The notes beneath the pieces were generated by a model. That model did not search any database. It was not told the origin of the DNA and saw only the letters and a program-made list of their open reading frames with translations. From a virus, in IMG/VR virus record IMGVR_UViG_3300047548_000189, positions 1 to 36,930 of that record: DNA of 36,930 nucleotides. The stretch is one strand, 5' to 3'. How positions within the stretch are numbered: the first letter of the stretch is position 1; every line of letters starts with the position of its first letter. The translations under genes were made by a program, and so were the position numbers. This document shows, piece after piece, positions 15,207 through 21,717 of the stretch.

Positions 15207-15489
15207 TGACGGCCTCCTTGTTGACGGTGAAGGCCTTGACGCGCTTTCCGTGGTTCTCGATGTAGATGTGGGTCATGATCAGCACGCCCTTATGGGTGAG
15301 CCGCTCGACGATGCGGTAGACCGTCGAGCAGTTCATGTGCAACTCGTCGAGCATCTCTTTGATCGTCCGCGGCTGCGGCTTCCCGTGGATGTACTCGATG
15401 ACCCGGCGCTCCCACTGATTGAACATCTCGGCGTGCTCGTCTGCGGTGATGACGGGCGTCTTGAAGAAGATCTGCATCAGCGGGTGCAT
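15175..15489 (-). CDS. Winged-helix DNA-binding protein
   Basis: This encodes 104 residues from ATG 15489; the longer open frame upstream is overlap with the preceding gene. Residues about 27-95 fit a winged helix-turn-helix: ERRVIEYIHG, then RTIKEMLDELHMNCSTVYRIVERL as the recognition region and a beta wing (GVLIMTHIYIENHGKRVKAF). It is probably a transcriptional regulator of the phage, target unknown. Confidence 0.75.
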   Translation of the reverse strand: MHPLMQIFFKTPVITADEHAEMFNQWERRVIEYIHGKPQPRTIKEMLDELHMNCSTVYRIVERLTHKGVLIMTHIYIENHGKRVKAFTVNKEAVSGDRKHPVKR

Positions 15490-15491
15490 GG

Positions 15492-15698
15492 CTATAGCTC
15501 CAGGAGCAGCTGCATCTCTTCCGCAGCTTTGTCGAGGCCACCCTCGACGTCGTACTTGATCCGCTTTTTCAGCGTGCCAGGCTTGACGTTCAGCCTTTCG
15601 GCGACTGATTTGGCTGCTTCGTTCCATATCTCTGTTGCCTCTCTCTTTGCCTTGTAAAGCTCGGACAGTTCTTCTCGTTGTTTTGGTGGGATGCGCAC
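15492..15698 (-). CDS. Small HTH-type protein
   Basis: This encodes 68 residues, strongly helical and charged. KSVAERLNVKPGTLKKRIKYD (residues 30-50) resembles a helix-turn-helix with a recognition helix. The C-terminus is acidic and Leu-rich and may dimerise. It lies 2 bases upstream of the winged-helix gene and 3 bases downstream of the exonuclease gene, in the same leftward operon. Confidence 0.74.
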   Translation of the reverse strand: MRIPPKQREELSELYKAKREATEIWNEAAKSVAERLNVKPGTLKKRIKYDVEGGLDKAAEEMQLLLEL

Positions 15699-15701
15699 TG
15701 C

Positions 15702-16865
15702 TTACTCCTTGTACTTGGTGTGGCGTTGCTGTTCTACGGCCGCAACGGCTGCCTTTATTTTTTTCTGTTCCTCGGTCAGCTTCGTCGTCGTGTTCTTGTA
15801 AACAATGTCGAGGTCGTCAGTGAGGTCGGCGACAGTGAAGGGCTTCGAGCTAGTCACCTTGGCTCCGAGGAAGTGTTCTTTGATCTCGTCGATGACCTTG
15901 TCGCCAACGAGCGACGGCAAAGTGACGGCAAGCTCATGGCTATTCCAGCCGTAAGGGCTGTTCTTAAACTTCGTGCCGTCAGCCTTCTCGTACTCGACCC
16001 AGTTCTCGCCGCCGTCAATCGGTTTGGCGTAAGGAATCAGCGGCGGGATATACAGGTGAGATACACAGCCGCGCTGGTCTTTGATTTCGTTGCGTTGTTG
16101 GCCGCATGTCCAAGTTCCTTCGGCGGACGGCGACGAGTGAGCACAGGTGCGGCAATTAACGTCAGCGATCTGATCTTGATGGCATAGGCTGTAGTGGTCG
16201 CACCACTTGCACTCGTACCAGCTTGGATCCTCTGACAGTCGCTGCGGTGGCGACGTCATCTCGAGCAGCATCTTTGCGCGGTCGAGGTGCTGCTCAAAGC
16301 AGTCTTTGTCGAAGTGAACCCACTCCGAATAAATCTCGTCGTTATCTTTGTTCTGCGCCAGATACATGGCTCGCTCGATGTCGAGCAGCCCCATGTACAT
16401 CTGCATCTGAACGTAATGCTGAAACTTAGCGGCCCGCACGCCCTCTTTCTGGAGCTTGGCGTAGCTCTTGTTGTTATGTGTTTTGCACTCAATGACAGCC
16501 CACGACTTAGGGGCTTCCACAAAGCCGCGTCCAATGCCGTCAACGCTTCCGGCAAGATGCCCGTCGTGCGCACTGACGGCGATTTGTTTATTCGATTCAC
16601 CGTCTGTTACGAAAATCTCAACACCAATGTCGCGCAAATCTTGAATGAGGCGCTCCTCTTCACGCTGCCCGGTGTTAAATACTCTGAGAATGCGGCCGGG
16701 GAATGCCGGTGCTTTTGCCCAGCGCCATGACAGCCAGATGTGCCGATCGCATGGGTGGCCAATAAGCGAGCAGCCCATGTGCGGGCGGTGCGGCGTATTG
16801 CGTCTATCCCAAATCTTGATGATCTCTTTAGCGGTGCTCTTTGTTGGTTCTGGTAATGCTGTCAT
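15702..16865 (-). CDS. RecB/Cas4-like PD-(D/E)XK exonuclease with Cys clusters
   Basis: This encodes 387 residues. The nuclease core is visible as SVDGIG (Asp109), IECK (Glu126, Lys128) and the following KFQHYVQMQMYM helix (147-158), typical of the RecB/Cas4/lambda-exonuclease group. Cys39 together with Cys219, Cys222 and Cys228 resembles the iron-sulfur cluster arrangement of Cas4/AddB-type nucleases. A second set (Cys238, Cys241, Cys254, Cys267) may bind another metal. It likely resects DNA for the Sak4-like recombination system. An unusual 200-base leader with tandem repeats precedes it. Confidence 0.85.
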   Translation of the reverse strand: MTALPEPTKSTAKEIIKIWDRRNTPHRPHMGCSLIGHPCDRHIWLSWRWAKAPAFPGRILRVFNTGQREEERLIQDLRDIGVEIFVTDGESNKQIAVSAHDGHLAGSVDGIGRGFVEAPKSWAVIECKTHNNKSYAKLQKEGVRAAKFQHYVQMQMYMGLLDIERAMYLAQNKDNDEIYSEWVHFDKDCFEQHLDRAKMLLEMTSPPQRLSEDPSWYECKWCDHYSLCHQDQIADVNCRTCAHSSPSAEGTWTCGQQRNEIKDQRGCVSHLYIPPLIPYAKPIDGGENWVEYEKADGTKFKNSPYGWNSHELAVTLPSLVGDKVIDEIKEHFLGAKVTSSKPFTVADLTDDLDIVYKNTTTKLTEEQKKIKAAVAAVEQQRHTKYKE

Positions 16866-17065
16866 GTCTGTCTCGGTTCTACTAATTTAGTAGGAAATTA
16901 GTAGGAAATTAGTAGAGGTGGGTGGCCGCAGTATCCCGCTGCACGATCCCTCCTGAGCTATTAGGTTGATCTAGCCACCCGTATAAGGTGGGGCTACTTG
17001 CGCACGCCTTTGATGGCCCAAACCCCTTTGGTTAAAAAAATGCGCACGCTTTCGCCCCGTAGAAC
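16866..17065. promoter_or_regulatory. Intergenic leader upstream of the exonuclease gene
   Basis: Near the exonuclease start, TTAGTAGGAAA occurs as two full tandem 11-bp units plus a partial third (16887-16915). Next to it, GGGTGGC and GCCACCC (16920-16926 and 16974-16980) form a 7-bp stem enclosing an inner GCAG/CTGC hairpin and an AGGAGG on the minus strand. TGCGCACGC occurs twice (16999-17007, 17041-17049). No protein gene longer than about 12 codons is seen. The region probably carries regulatory sites and a structured RNA. Confidence 0.55.
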
Positions 17066-17197
17066 TTAGTAGCCGCAGCCACACATCTGTTTGCCGCCGT
17101 AGCCGGGGACGCAGCGATACGGCGCATAGGCCGGACACGATGCAGCGGCAGCCGCTGAGAACAGAACGATGGCAATGGCAAAGATTGCTTTTTTCAT
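17066..17197 (-). CDS. Small exported Cys-containing protein
   Basis: This encodes 43 residues from ATG 17197, with a well-placed AAGGAG on the minus strand. Residues 1-20 form a clear signal peptide (Lys-Lys start, hydrophobic core, Ala-rich end). The predicted mature peptide has only about 23 residues with four Cys (21, 29, 39 and 41), so Cys21 is either at the mature N-terminus or just inside it. It has no typical lipobox. It is likely periplasmic, function unknown, and encoded inside the recombination operon. Confidence 0.72.
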   Translation of the reverse strand: MKKAIFAIAIVLFSAAAAASCPAYAPYRCVPGYGGKQMCGCGY

Positions 17198-17215
17198 GGT
17201 GATCTCCTTAGTTTC

Positions 17216-17701
17216 TTACTTCTGCCAAGGTTTCTTGGCAGCGCCTACGGCAGCAGAAGCGGCGGCCGGCGCTGGCTTTGCTGTCGGTGCTTTGACAGTG
17301 CCGATAGGATTGGCGTACTTGATGCGGTTACGGGTCGGATCATTCTTCTCAAGGCCAACACCCACGGTCACGGCTTTAGCGATGAGCTCGTCGGTGTCCG
17401 AGCAGGACAGCTTGCCCAGCGCGGCAAGGCACAACTTGGCGAATTGCTGCTCGCCGATCTCTTGCGCCTTCGGATTCGGATTGACAAGGTTGTAGTTAGC
17501 CCAGAGCTTGCGGCCATCGTGCTCGCCTTCGTAAACTTGAAACTCGACGCTGACGTAGTAGCCGTTGCCGTTCTTGGTTTCGCGGTAGTCGGCGTCATTG
17601 ATGACGACGTTGTATTCACCGTCTGGTAGCGGTGCGCGATCAAAGCTGTTGTCGTTGAGGGTCGACTCGTCGCCGGTGTATTGGAAGTTCAGAGATGCCA
17701 T
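17216..17701 (-). CDS. DUF669 family protein
   Basis: This encodes 161 residues. The beta-rich core (PLPDGEYNVVINDADYRETKNGNGYYVSVEFQV, then RKLWANYNL) matches phage DUF669 proteins, often encoded beside Sak4-like ATPases and thought to act like single-strand DNA-binding proteins. The C-terminus is an Ala/Pro/Lys-rich flexible tail ending KKPWQK. It lies 36 bases downstream of the Sak4-like gene. Confidence 0.85.
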   Translation of the reverse strand: MASLNFQYTGDESTLNDNSFDRAPLPDGEYNVVINDADYRETKNGNGYYVSVEFQVYEGEHDGRKLWANYNLVNPNPKAQEIGEQQFAKLCLAALGKLSCSDTDELIAKAVTVGVGLEKNDPTRNRIKYANPIGTVKAPTAKPAPAAASAAVGAAKKPWQK

Positions 17702-17737
17702 TTTTTTGAGTTCCTTTTTAGAAAATTGAGAAAATCA

Positions 17738-18487
17738 CTACACTGTATGCAAAGCAGAAAGCTGGTCAGCAATTGCGCTCCACTCCAGAGCGCAGTCTTG
17801 CAATCCAAAACGGTTGCCGCTGGGGTATGCGGGGTGCGCTTCTAGGTGAAGCACACGCTCGCCGGTCTTGTTCGCCTTGACCTCTTTGTTACCGAAGCCG
17901 GCGTCTGTCTTGCGCAGAGTGATCCGGTGAGCAGCGAAGCCAACGATGTCGGCCCACTCCTCCACAAGAGCGGATGCCTTGCTGTGCATCTTCAGCACAT
18001 AGGCGTCGTAGCCTTCATGCGTCGGCGACTCGATGTGCTGCTGCTTAACGTGGCAGATCAGGATGACTGCCATGCCCCGCTCCCGGCGCAAGGCCTCGAA
18101 GCCATCAAGCAAGTTCTTCCACTCTGCGGCGGCGGCAACATACCCTTTGCCGTAGCCCGGGGTCTCGATGTCCTTCCAGCCATTCTGGCGGCAGACATAC
18201 TGATGAACAAGCGGTTCTGTCCAGTCGAGCGAGTCGAGAAAGACGGTGTTGAAGTCGTGCTCTTCAGTAAGCAGGGTTTGGATGGCGGCGTAGACGTCTT
18301 CCAGAGTGGTGGCGAGCGGGAAGGCTTGTGCATCTACGCCGGCCAAGCCGTCTTCAGTGATGATGCCAACTGAGTTCGGGGCGCAAGCGGCAAGCGTGGA
18401 CTTGCCGATCTTTGGCTCGCCAGCCAAGAGGATCTTGGGAGCCTCAAGGCGGCGAGTCTTGCTGATTGAGGTTAAGTCAAATGCCAT
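17738..18487 (-). CDS. Sak4-like phage recombination ATPase
   Basis: This encodes 249 residues with a RecA-like core: Walker A GEPKIGKS (residues 23-30), Walker B hydrophobics ending in Asp85 (TVFLDSLDW), and a later ILICHVKQQ motif. This matches the phage AAA_24/Sak4 group of single-strand annealing or strand-exchange ATPases. Together with the DUF669 and exonuclease genes it forms a complete recombination set. It lies 3 bases after the upstream gene. Confidence 0.86.
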   Translation of the reverse strand: MAFDLTSISKTRRLEAPKILLAGEPKIGKSTLAACAPNSVGIITEDGLAGVDAQAFPLATTLEDVYAAIQTLLTEEHDFNTVFLDSLDWTEPLVHQYVCRQNGWKDIETPGYGKGYVAAAAEWKNLLDGFEALRRERGMAVILICHVKQQHIESPTHEGYDAYVLKMHSKASALVEEWADIVGFAAHRITLRKTDAGFGNKEVKANKTGERVLHLEAHPAYPSGNRFGLQDCALEWSAIADQLSALHTV

Positions 18488-18490
18488 GTG

Positions 18491-18877
18491 TTACTCCTGA
18501 GTGATTGTGACGCTGGTCTTTTGTGGTTTGACCGTCACGGCGTGAGCGATGGAGCGCCACAGATCAGGATGATCCGAGCGAATCTTTTTTAGGCGGGTTT
18601 CGTCCAGCTTGGGGGCCATGTAGGCCGGCTGAATATCAACTGGCCATGCCATGGTCAGCATCAAAAGATCAGTCGGGTCTGCCTTGTATGAAAGCCGTCC
18701 CGTCGTCGTTACCTTGATGCCGTCGCCCAAGTCGGTCGACTGCGAGCCCTCTTCCCTTGCGCCAATGAGTTCGATGAGTGCCTTCTCAATGGCGATGCGC
18801 TGGTTGGTAGCTTCTGTTTCTTTTGCCTTGGCTTCGAGCCAGAGAGTTGATAATGCTTTAACGTCCTGACCCAGCAT
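18491..18877 (-). CDS. Recombination-operon protein, unknown function
   Basis: This encodes 128 residues from ATG 18877. The frame opens at 18892, but GGGAGG precedes this ATG at good spacing and the ATG overlaps the upstream stop by one base (TAATG). Residues 1-45 are helical and charged; the later part is mixed and ends in VKPQKTSVTITQE. I recall similar proteins beside Sak4-like genes but cannot name a family with confidence. Confidence 0.76.
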   Translation of the reverse strand: MLGQDVKALSTLWLEAKAKETEATNQRIAIEKALIELIGAREEGSQSTDLGDGIKVTTTGRLSYKADPTDLLMLTMAWPVDIQPAYMAPKLDETRLKKIRSDHPDLWRSIAHAVTVKPQKTSVTITQE

Positions 18878-19083
18878 TACGCACCTCCCCATGGCAATAC
18901 AAACCAGACGCCAAGACAGGCGGCAACTAAGGTTCCGAGCACTGCAAAGTGCTTGGCATCCTGTCGCAACTTGTTAACGGCGTCGAGCTCGTGTTTCCAC
19001 GGGAGGTTCTTCGCATGATTCGGAAGTGTCCGAGTAAATTCTTGTCGCCGTTCCGCAAAACGGCCGATGATGAGTTTGTCCAT
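18877..19083 (-). CDS. Small C-terminally anchored membrane protein
   Basis: This encodes 68 residues. Residues 1-45 are charged and helical; residues about 46-65 (AVLGTLVAACLGVWFVLP) form one membrane segment, so it is probably a tail-anchored inner-membrane protein. AAGGATAAATAA lies just before ATG 19083. Its stop is coupled to the next gene. Function unknown. Confidence 0.74.
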   Translation of the reverse strand: MDKLIIGRFAERRQEFTRTLPNHAKNLPWKHELDAVNKLRQDAKHFAVLGTLVAACLGVWFVLPWGGA

Positions 19084-19262
19084 TTATTTATCCTTGGTTT
19101 TTTTAATTGCTGTTTCCACGTTTGGTTTTATTGGCAGAGGGTCGCAATGACCTTGTTCCGCGAATCGCTTTGTGTTTCTTGTTCGTGTTTATCGTTCGAT
19201 AGTGTTCTCCCGTTATTGTTAATGCAACGCGTCACGGTAATCGCAACGCGCTGCTCAAAAAA
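19084..19262. promoter_or_regulatory. Gap with AC-rich leader and possible leftward promoter
   Basis: No coding sequence is supported here. On the minus strand TTGCAT and CACTAT stand 17 bases apart and may be a weak promoter. Downstream there is a long A/C-rich leader containing AACACGAAC (plus-strand GTTCGTGTT at 19181-19189). The sequence CGCGTTGC occurs twice on the minus strand near the left end. Confidence 0.4.
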
Positions 19263-19427
19263 TTAGTTACAAGTAGTCAGATTTGGGCCAATGCGCATAC
19301 AGGTAATGGTTTCGCCGTTAGTGCCAGAGAACGTGCGCATGTTTGGGCTGATGTCCATGATAGTGATTTGTGCGTATGCAGAAACCGCAAAACCGGCGGC
19401 CAATAAAGCGACAATCGTTTGTTTCAT
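19263..19427 (-). CDS. Small exported protein with two Cys
   Basis: This encodes 54 residues from ATG 19427; upstream in-frame codons belong to the neighbouring gene in another frame. Residues 1-19 are a classic signal peptide ending AYA, giving a mature protein starting at QITIMD. Two Cys (in ITCMRIG and TTCN) near the C-terminus could form a disulfide in the periplasm. AAGGGG precedes the start. I recall comparable tiny exported proteins in other phages of this kind, function unknown. Confidence 0.74.
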   Translation of the reverse strand: MKQTIVALLAAGFAVSAYAQITIMDISPNMRTFSGTNGETITCMRIGPNLTTCN

Positions 19428-19441
19428 TTTGATCCCCTTAC

Positions 19442-19693
19442 TTAGTTGAATACTTTTTTTGCGAATCCGACATAACCGTCTTTCTGGTTCCACCATGCGA
19501 TGAATGGCCCGTCCTTGATGCATTCATCGTCTTCAAACCGGCGCAGATCGCGATCTTCAACGATGCGATGATGTCCCGGGCAGTGGTAGCAGTAGAGGTC
19601 TTGGAGTAATGCAACAGCGCCCTCCTCGTCTGCCTTGTGCAGAAAAGGTTCGGCGTCGTCGCCGTGAACAAAAAGAATTTCTTCGTATGCCAT
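19442..19693 (-). CDS. Small phage protein, unknown function
   Basis: This encodes 83 residues. It is acidic, with CYHCPGHH (about residues 35-42) forming a compact Cys/His cluster that might bind a metal, and an aromatic segment PFIAWWNQKDGY. An alternative frame over the same bases was rejected because it is Arg/Ser/Thr-rich in the way out-of-frame translations are. It starts 1 base after the upstream gene stop. Confidence 0.7.
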   Translation of the reverse strand: MAYEEILFVHGDDAEPFLHKADEEGAVALLQDLYCYHCPGHHRIVEDRDLRRFEDDECIKDGPFIAWWNQKDGYVGFAKKVFN

Positions 19694-19694
19694 A

Positions 19695-19952
19695 TCAGTA
19701 CCCCGATGGACTAAGTTGTTGATCGGGTACTAGCTTGCCATACGGGATTTGAAGCTGGCCAGCTTCCTGCGCCAGCAAATCCTGATACAAATCCTCGAGG
19801 CCAAGTTGCTCATTCATCCAGTTGCGATACACCCGGAAGTTGTCCCGGCTGTACGTCTTCCAGTAGGCGATCTTGTAACGCACATCTGGATCCTGCTTGG
19901 CGCGGATGAGGCTCAGACCATTGAGGTAGTGGGCAAACTCACGCGGGCTCAT
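19695..19952 (-). CDS. Small phage protein, unknown function
   Basis: This encodes 85 residues from ATG 19952, chosen because GAGGTGG precedes it and the ATG overlaps the upstream stop (ATGA); an in-frame start at 19985 is inside the upstream gene. Helical, with an aromatic-rich middle (IAYWKTYSRDNFRVYRNWMNE). No family is recognised. Confidence 0.72.
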   Translation of the reverse strand: MSPREFAHYLNGLSLIRAKQDPDVRYKIAYWKTYSRDNFRVYRNWMNEQLGLEDLYQDLLAQEAGQLQIPYGKLVPDQQLSPSGY

Positions 19953-20374
19953 GCTGCCACCTCGTTCAGAAACTCGTAGCGGCATGCGGGCTTGGTGTTG
20001 AGCTTAACAACGTAGTCGTGGATGTCGGCCGTCTTCTGCTGGTCGATCTCCTCGCTGTGGCGACGGAACGGGCGGTCGACGATCTCAAGCGTCTTGGGGT
20101 CGAGGACGTAAACGCCGTTGTCGTAGTTGTCGCAGTCGGCGTGGCAGATTTTTTCGCGGTAGATCGACAGCCGGCGATTTGGCTCGGCGAAGAACGGGCG
20201 AATGAATTGTTCTAATTGATCGACGTCGCGCTTCTGCGAGCCGGCGTCGTGGTAGCCAAGATCCTTGGCGGCAGCAAGAAAGCCCTCAACGGACGCACGG
20301 CCGCCATTCCAATGAAGGTAGAGGCAAGGTGCATTCGGGGCGGTGCTGAATGTGATCACTGCGCGGTTTCCCAT
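19949..20374 (-). CDS. Phage protein, unknown function
   Basis: This encodes 141 residues from ATG 20374; the frame is open to 20527, but GGAGAAC lies just upstream of this ATG and the extra residues are Arg/Pro-rich non-coding in character. It begins MGNRAVITFSTAPNAPCLYL and continues with a WNGGRASVEGF segment; I recall similar proteins in many phages without a known function. The mixture of beta and alpha segments suggests a compact soluble protein. Confidence 0.76.
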   Translation of the reverse strand: MGNRAVITFSTAPNAPCLYLHWNGGRASVEGFLAAAKDLGYHDAGSQKRDVDQLEQFIRPFFAEPNRRLSIYREKICHADCDNYDNGVYVLDPKTLEIVDRPFRRHSEEIDQQKTADIHDYVVKLNTKPACRYEFLNEVAA

Positions 20375-20427
20375 GTTAGTTCTCCAGTTTTGTGTTTGTG
20401 TTCGTGTGTCGTGATATTCGCAACGCA

Positions 20428-20601
20428 TCATGCGTGGCAAAGGCCGGCGTCGATCAGGTCGCGTGCGGTGCGACCAAAGAAGCCTTGGAGACGCCATACC
20501 AGACCGGTGTCGATCAGGTGCTGCCAAGCAGCGATGCGTTCCTCTTCGGTTTCAGTTTCAACCCAGCCTTCGGCGATTCCGGTTGCGTCGAATGTGTTCA
20601 T
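20428..20601 (-). CDS. Small DUF7417-like phage protein
   Basis: This encodes 57 residues from ATG 20601, the first gene after the candidate leftward promoter. Its mRNA leader holds AGGAG between two AACACGAAC copies. The sequence (IAAWQHLIDTGLVWRLQGFF, then GRTARDLIDAGLC) matches a family of small phage proteins I recall as DUF7417. Function unknown. It is probably one of the earliest leftward products. Confidence 0.77.
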   Translation of the reverse strand: MNTFDATGIAEGWVETETEEERIAAWQHLIDTGLVWRLQGFFGRTARDLIDAGLCHA

Positions 20602-20625
20602 GTTCGTGTTCTCCTAGTTCGTGTT
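20602..20625 (-). repeat. Two AACACGAAC repeats around a Shine-Dalgarno
   Basis: On the minus strand AACACGAAC occurs at 20617-20625 and again at 20602-20610, separated by TAGGAG and ending one base before ATG 20601. The same or a near-identical 9-mer lies at 13985-13993, 19181-19189 and 20400-20408 (one mismatch), each in the leader of a leftward gene. Confidence 0.65.
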
Positions 20626-20626
20626 A

Positions 20627-20677
20627 GTCAGCACTTGCTGACATTGATCATTTTAGACATGTTTGAGAAAAACGCAA
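20627..20677 (-). promoter_or_regulatory. Candidate leftward early promoter with palindromic start-site element
   Basis: On the minus strand TTGCGT (20672-20677) and TAAAAT (20650-20655) are 16 bases apart. The predicted start near 20643 is followed directly by the perfect 16-bp palindrome GTCAGCACTTGCTGAC (20627-20642). The palindrome could be a repressor operator or a 5'-terminal RNA hairpin. It would drive the leftward operon independently of cI. Confidence 0.6.
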
Positions 20678-20695
20678 CACTTTCTGCACAAAAAG

Positions 20696-20710
20696 TTGAA
20701 AAAATTTCAA
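20696..20710. promoter_or_regulatory. TTGA-N7-TCAA palindrome
   Basis: TTGAAA and TTTCAA flank a 3-base centre. The same TTGA-N7-TCAA outline recurs at 21423-21437 in the cI/cro control region, so both may be sites for a phage repressor. Located just after the cI stop and upstream of the leftward promoter. Confidence 0.45.
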
Positions 20711-20728
20711 TACGTCCTGAAAGCCGCA

Positions 20729-21328
20729 TCAGAACGGCTTGATCCATAGGATTGGCGAGGCCCAGTCAATGCCGGCGTTTTCCACAATCCGGGGCTTGGT
20801 GGCGGTTATGACAAGGTTGTAGGTTCCCTTCTTGTAGCCCTTCTTGATCACCCCGGTCACGACGCCATTGCCGTCAATCTGACAGGCGCAGGCGCGGTCG
20901 AGCATCCGATCCGGTTCGACATGGTCGCCCGAGATGATCATTACCCAGCCGTCATGCGGGCTGGCGTGGTCGCGTACTTGAACAGCATAGGAGCCGCCCG
21001 GTACGTCGGCCGGGGCTTCAATAAACTCAGGCTCACCGGCGGGGATCTCTTCGATCGTGGCCTCTGGCGATAGGTAGCCGGTTAGCCGTACCTTGCGGAC
21101 GTCATCGCGGACGTCCACCCCTGCCCTGCGCAGGATCTCGGTGACGGGTACGGCAAGGAGCGCGGCGATCTGCTGCGCCTCAGTGGCGGTCATCTTTCGA
21201 TCGCCACGGAGCATTAAGGTTACGGCGGCTGGATCTACATTAAGGTGCTTTGCCAGCTTGCGCTGGGACATCTTGATGTCGCCAAGACGGTCTCGAAACC
21301 AGTCTGTGTCGACTATTGGTGTTGCCAT
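20729..21328 (-). CDS. cI: CI-type repressor with degenerate S24 domain
   Basis: This encodes 199 residues from ATG 21328; GGAGAAG precedes it, while the upstream in-frame ATG 21388 adds a basic non-conserved stretch. Residues 10-70 are a helix-turn-helix (SQRKLAKHLNVDPAAVTLML). Residues about 80-199 align by pattern to the LexA/CI S24 domain and end in the usual SPILWIKP. However, the catalytic Ser position (VRGDSM-type) reads VRDHAS with His121, the Lys position (VKRL-type) reads GVIKK with Gly159, and the GYVGAG-type cleavage site reads GYLSPE. Self-cleavage on SOS induction is therefore doubtful. It is divergent from the cro-like gene. Confidence 0.85.
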   Translation of the reverse strand: MATPIVDTDWFRDRLGDIKMSQRKLAKHLNVDPAAVTLMLRGDRKMTATEAQQIAALLAVPVTEILRRAGVDVRDDVRKVRLTGYLSPEATIEEIPAGEPEFIEAPADVPGGSYAVQVRDHASPHDGWVMIISGDHVEPDRMLDRACACQIDGNGVVTGVIKKGYKKGTYNLVITATKPRIVENAGIDWASPILWIKPF

Positions 21329-21392
21329 ATTTTTGCTTCTCCGGTTCTTGTTTGGGTTCGTTGTGCGTTTGTGTTTAGGTTTTCTCATGTCT

Positions 21393-21437
21393 TTGACACC
21401 GCTTTAACAGTGTATAAACTAATTGAGGTTTTATCAA
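21393..21437. promoter_or_regulatory. Divergent cI/cro promoters and operator region
   Basis: Rightward: TTGACA at 21393-21398, with TAAACT at 21415-21420 (16-base spacing) or TATAAA at 21413-21418 (14). Leftward: TTGATA on the minus strand (21432-21437) and TACACT (21409-21414), 17 apart. TTGA-N7-TCAA (21423-21437) overlaps the leftward -35, and a second TATCAA half site lies 11 bases further at 21443-21448. This overlap is the usual arrangement of a lysis/lysogeny switch. Confidence 0.62.
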
Positions 21438-21453
21438 CTCTATATCAAGCGCC

Positions 21454-21687
21454 ATGCGTGAAAATAATTCAATCAAACCCGCAGACTATGTGATCTCGAG
21501 CTTCGGCTCCGGGTCAGAAGTTGCCCGCGTACTGGGCGTCGATAAGTCGACCGTTTCCCGTTGGAAACTACCGAAGGAGCGCAAGGGAACTAACGGCAAC
21601 ATTCCCCAGAAGTATTGGGTTGCCCTGCTCTCCGAGGCGCAGACTCGAAGCATTCGCTTGACGATTAGCGACCTCGCAGGGTTGTGA
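21454..21687 (+). CDS. Cro-like helix-turn-helix protein
   Basis: This encodes 77 residues. ISSFGSGSEVARVLGVDKSTVSRWKLPKERKGTNG contains a helix-turn-helix followed by a short basic loop; the YWVALLSEAQTRSIRLTISDL ending is seen in small phage regulators of the Cro/YdaS-like group (also called the carph-isopro domain). It is the first gene rightward from the switch, facing cI, and is probably the lytic repressor of cI. No strong Shine-Dalgarno precedes ATG 21454. Confidence 0.83.
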   Translation: MRENNSIKPADYVISSFGSGSEVARVLGVDKSTVSRWKLPKERKGTNGNIPQKYWVALLSEAQTRSIRLTISDLAGL

Positions 21688-21717
21688 TTTTCTCAATTTC
21701 GCTGTAGTTTTGTCTTC

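Noticed and set aside
16980-17066. Leftward terminator at CCAAA-CCCC-TTTGG
   Set aside because: On the minus strand the T-run lies before the hairpin, not after it; on the plus strand the hairpin is followed by A residues.
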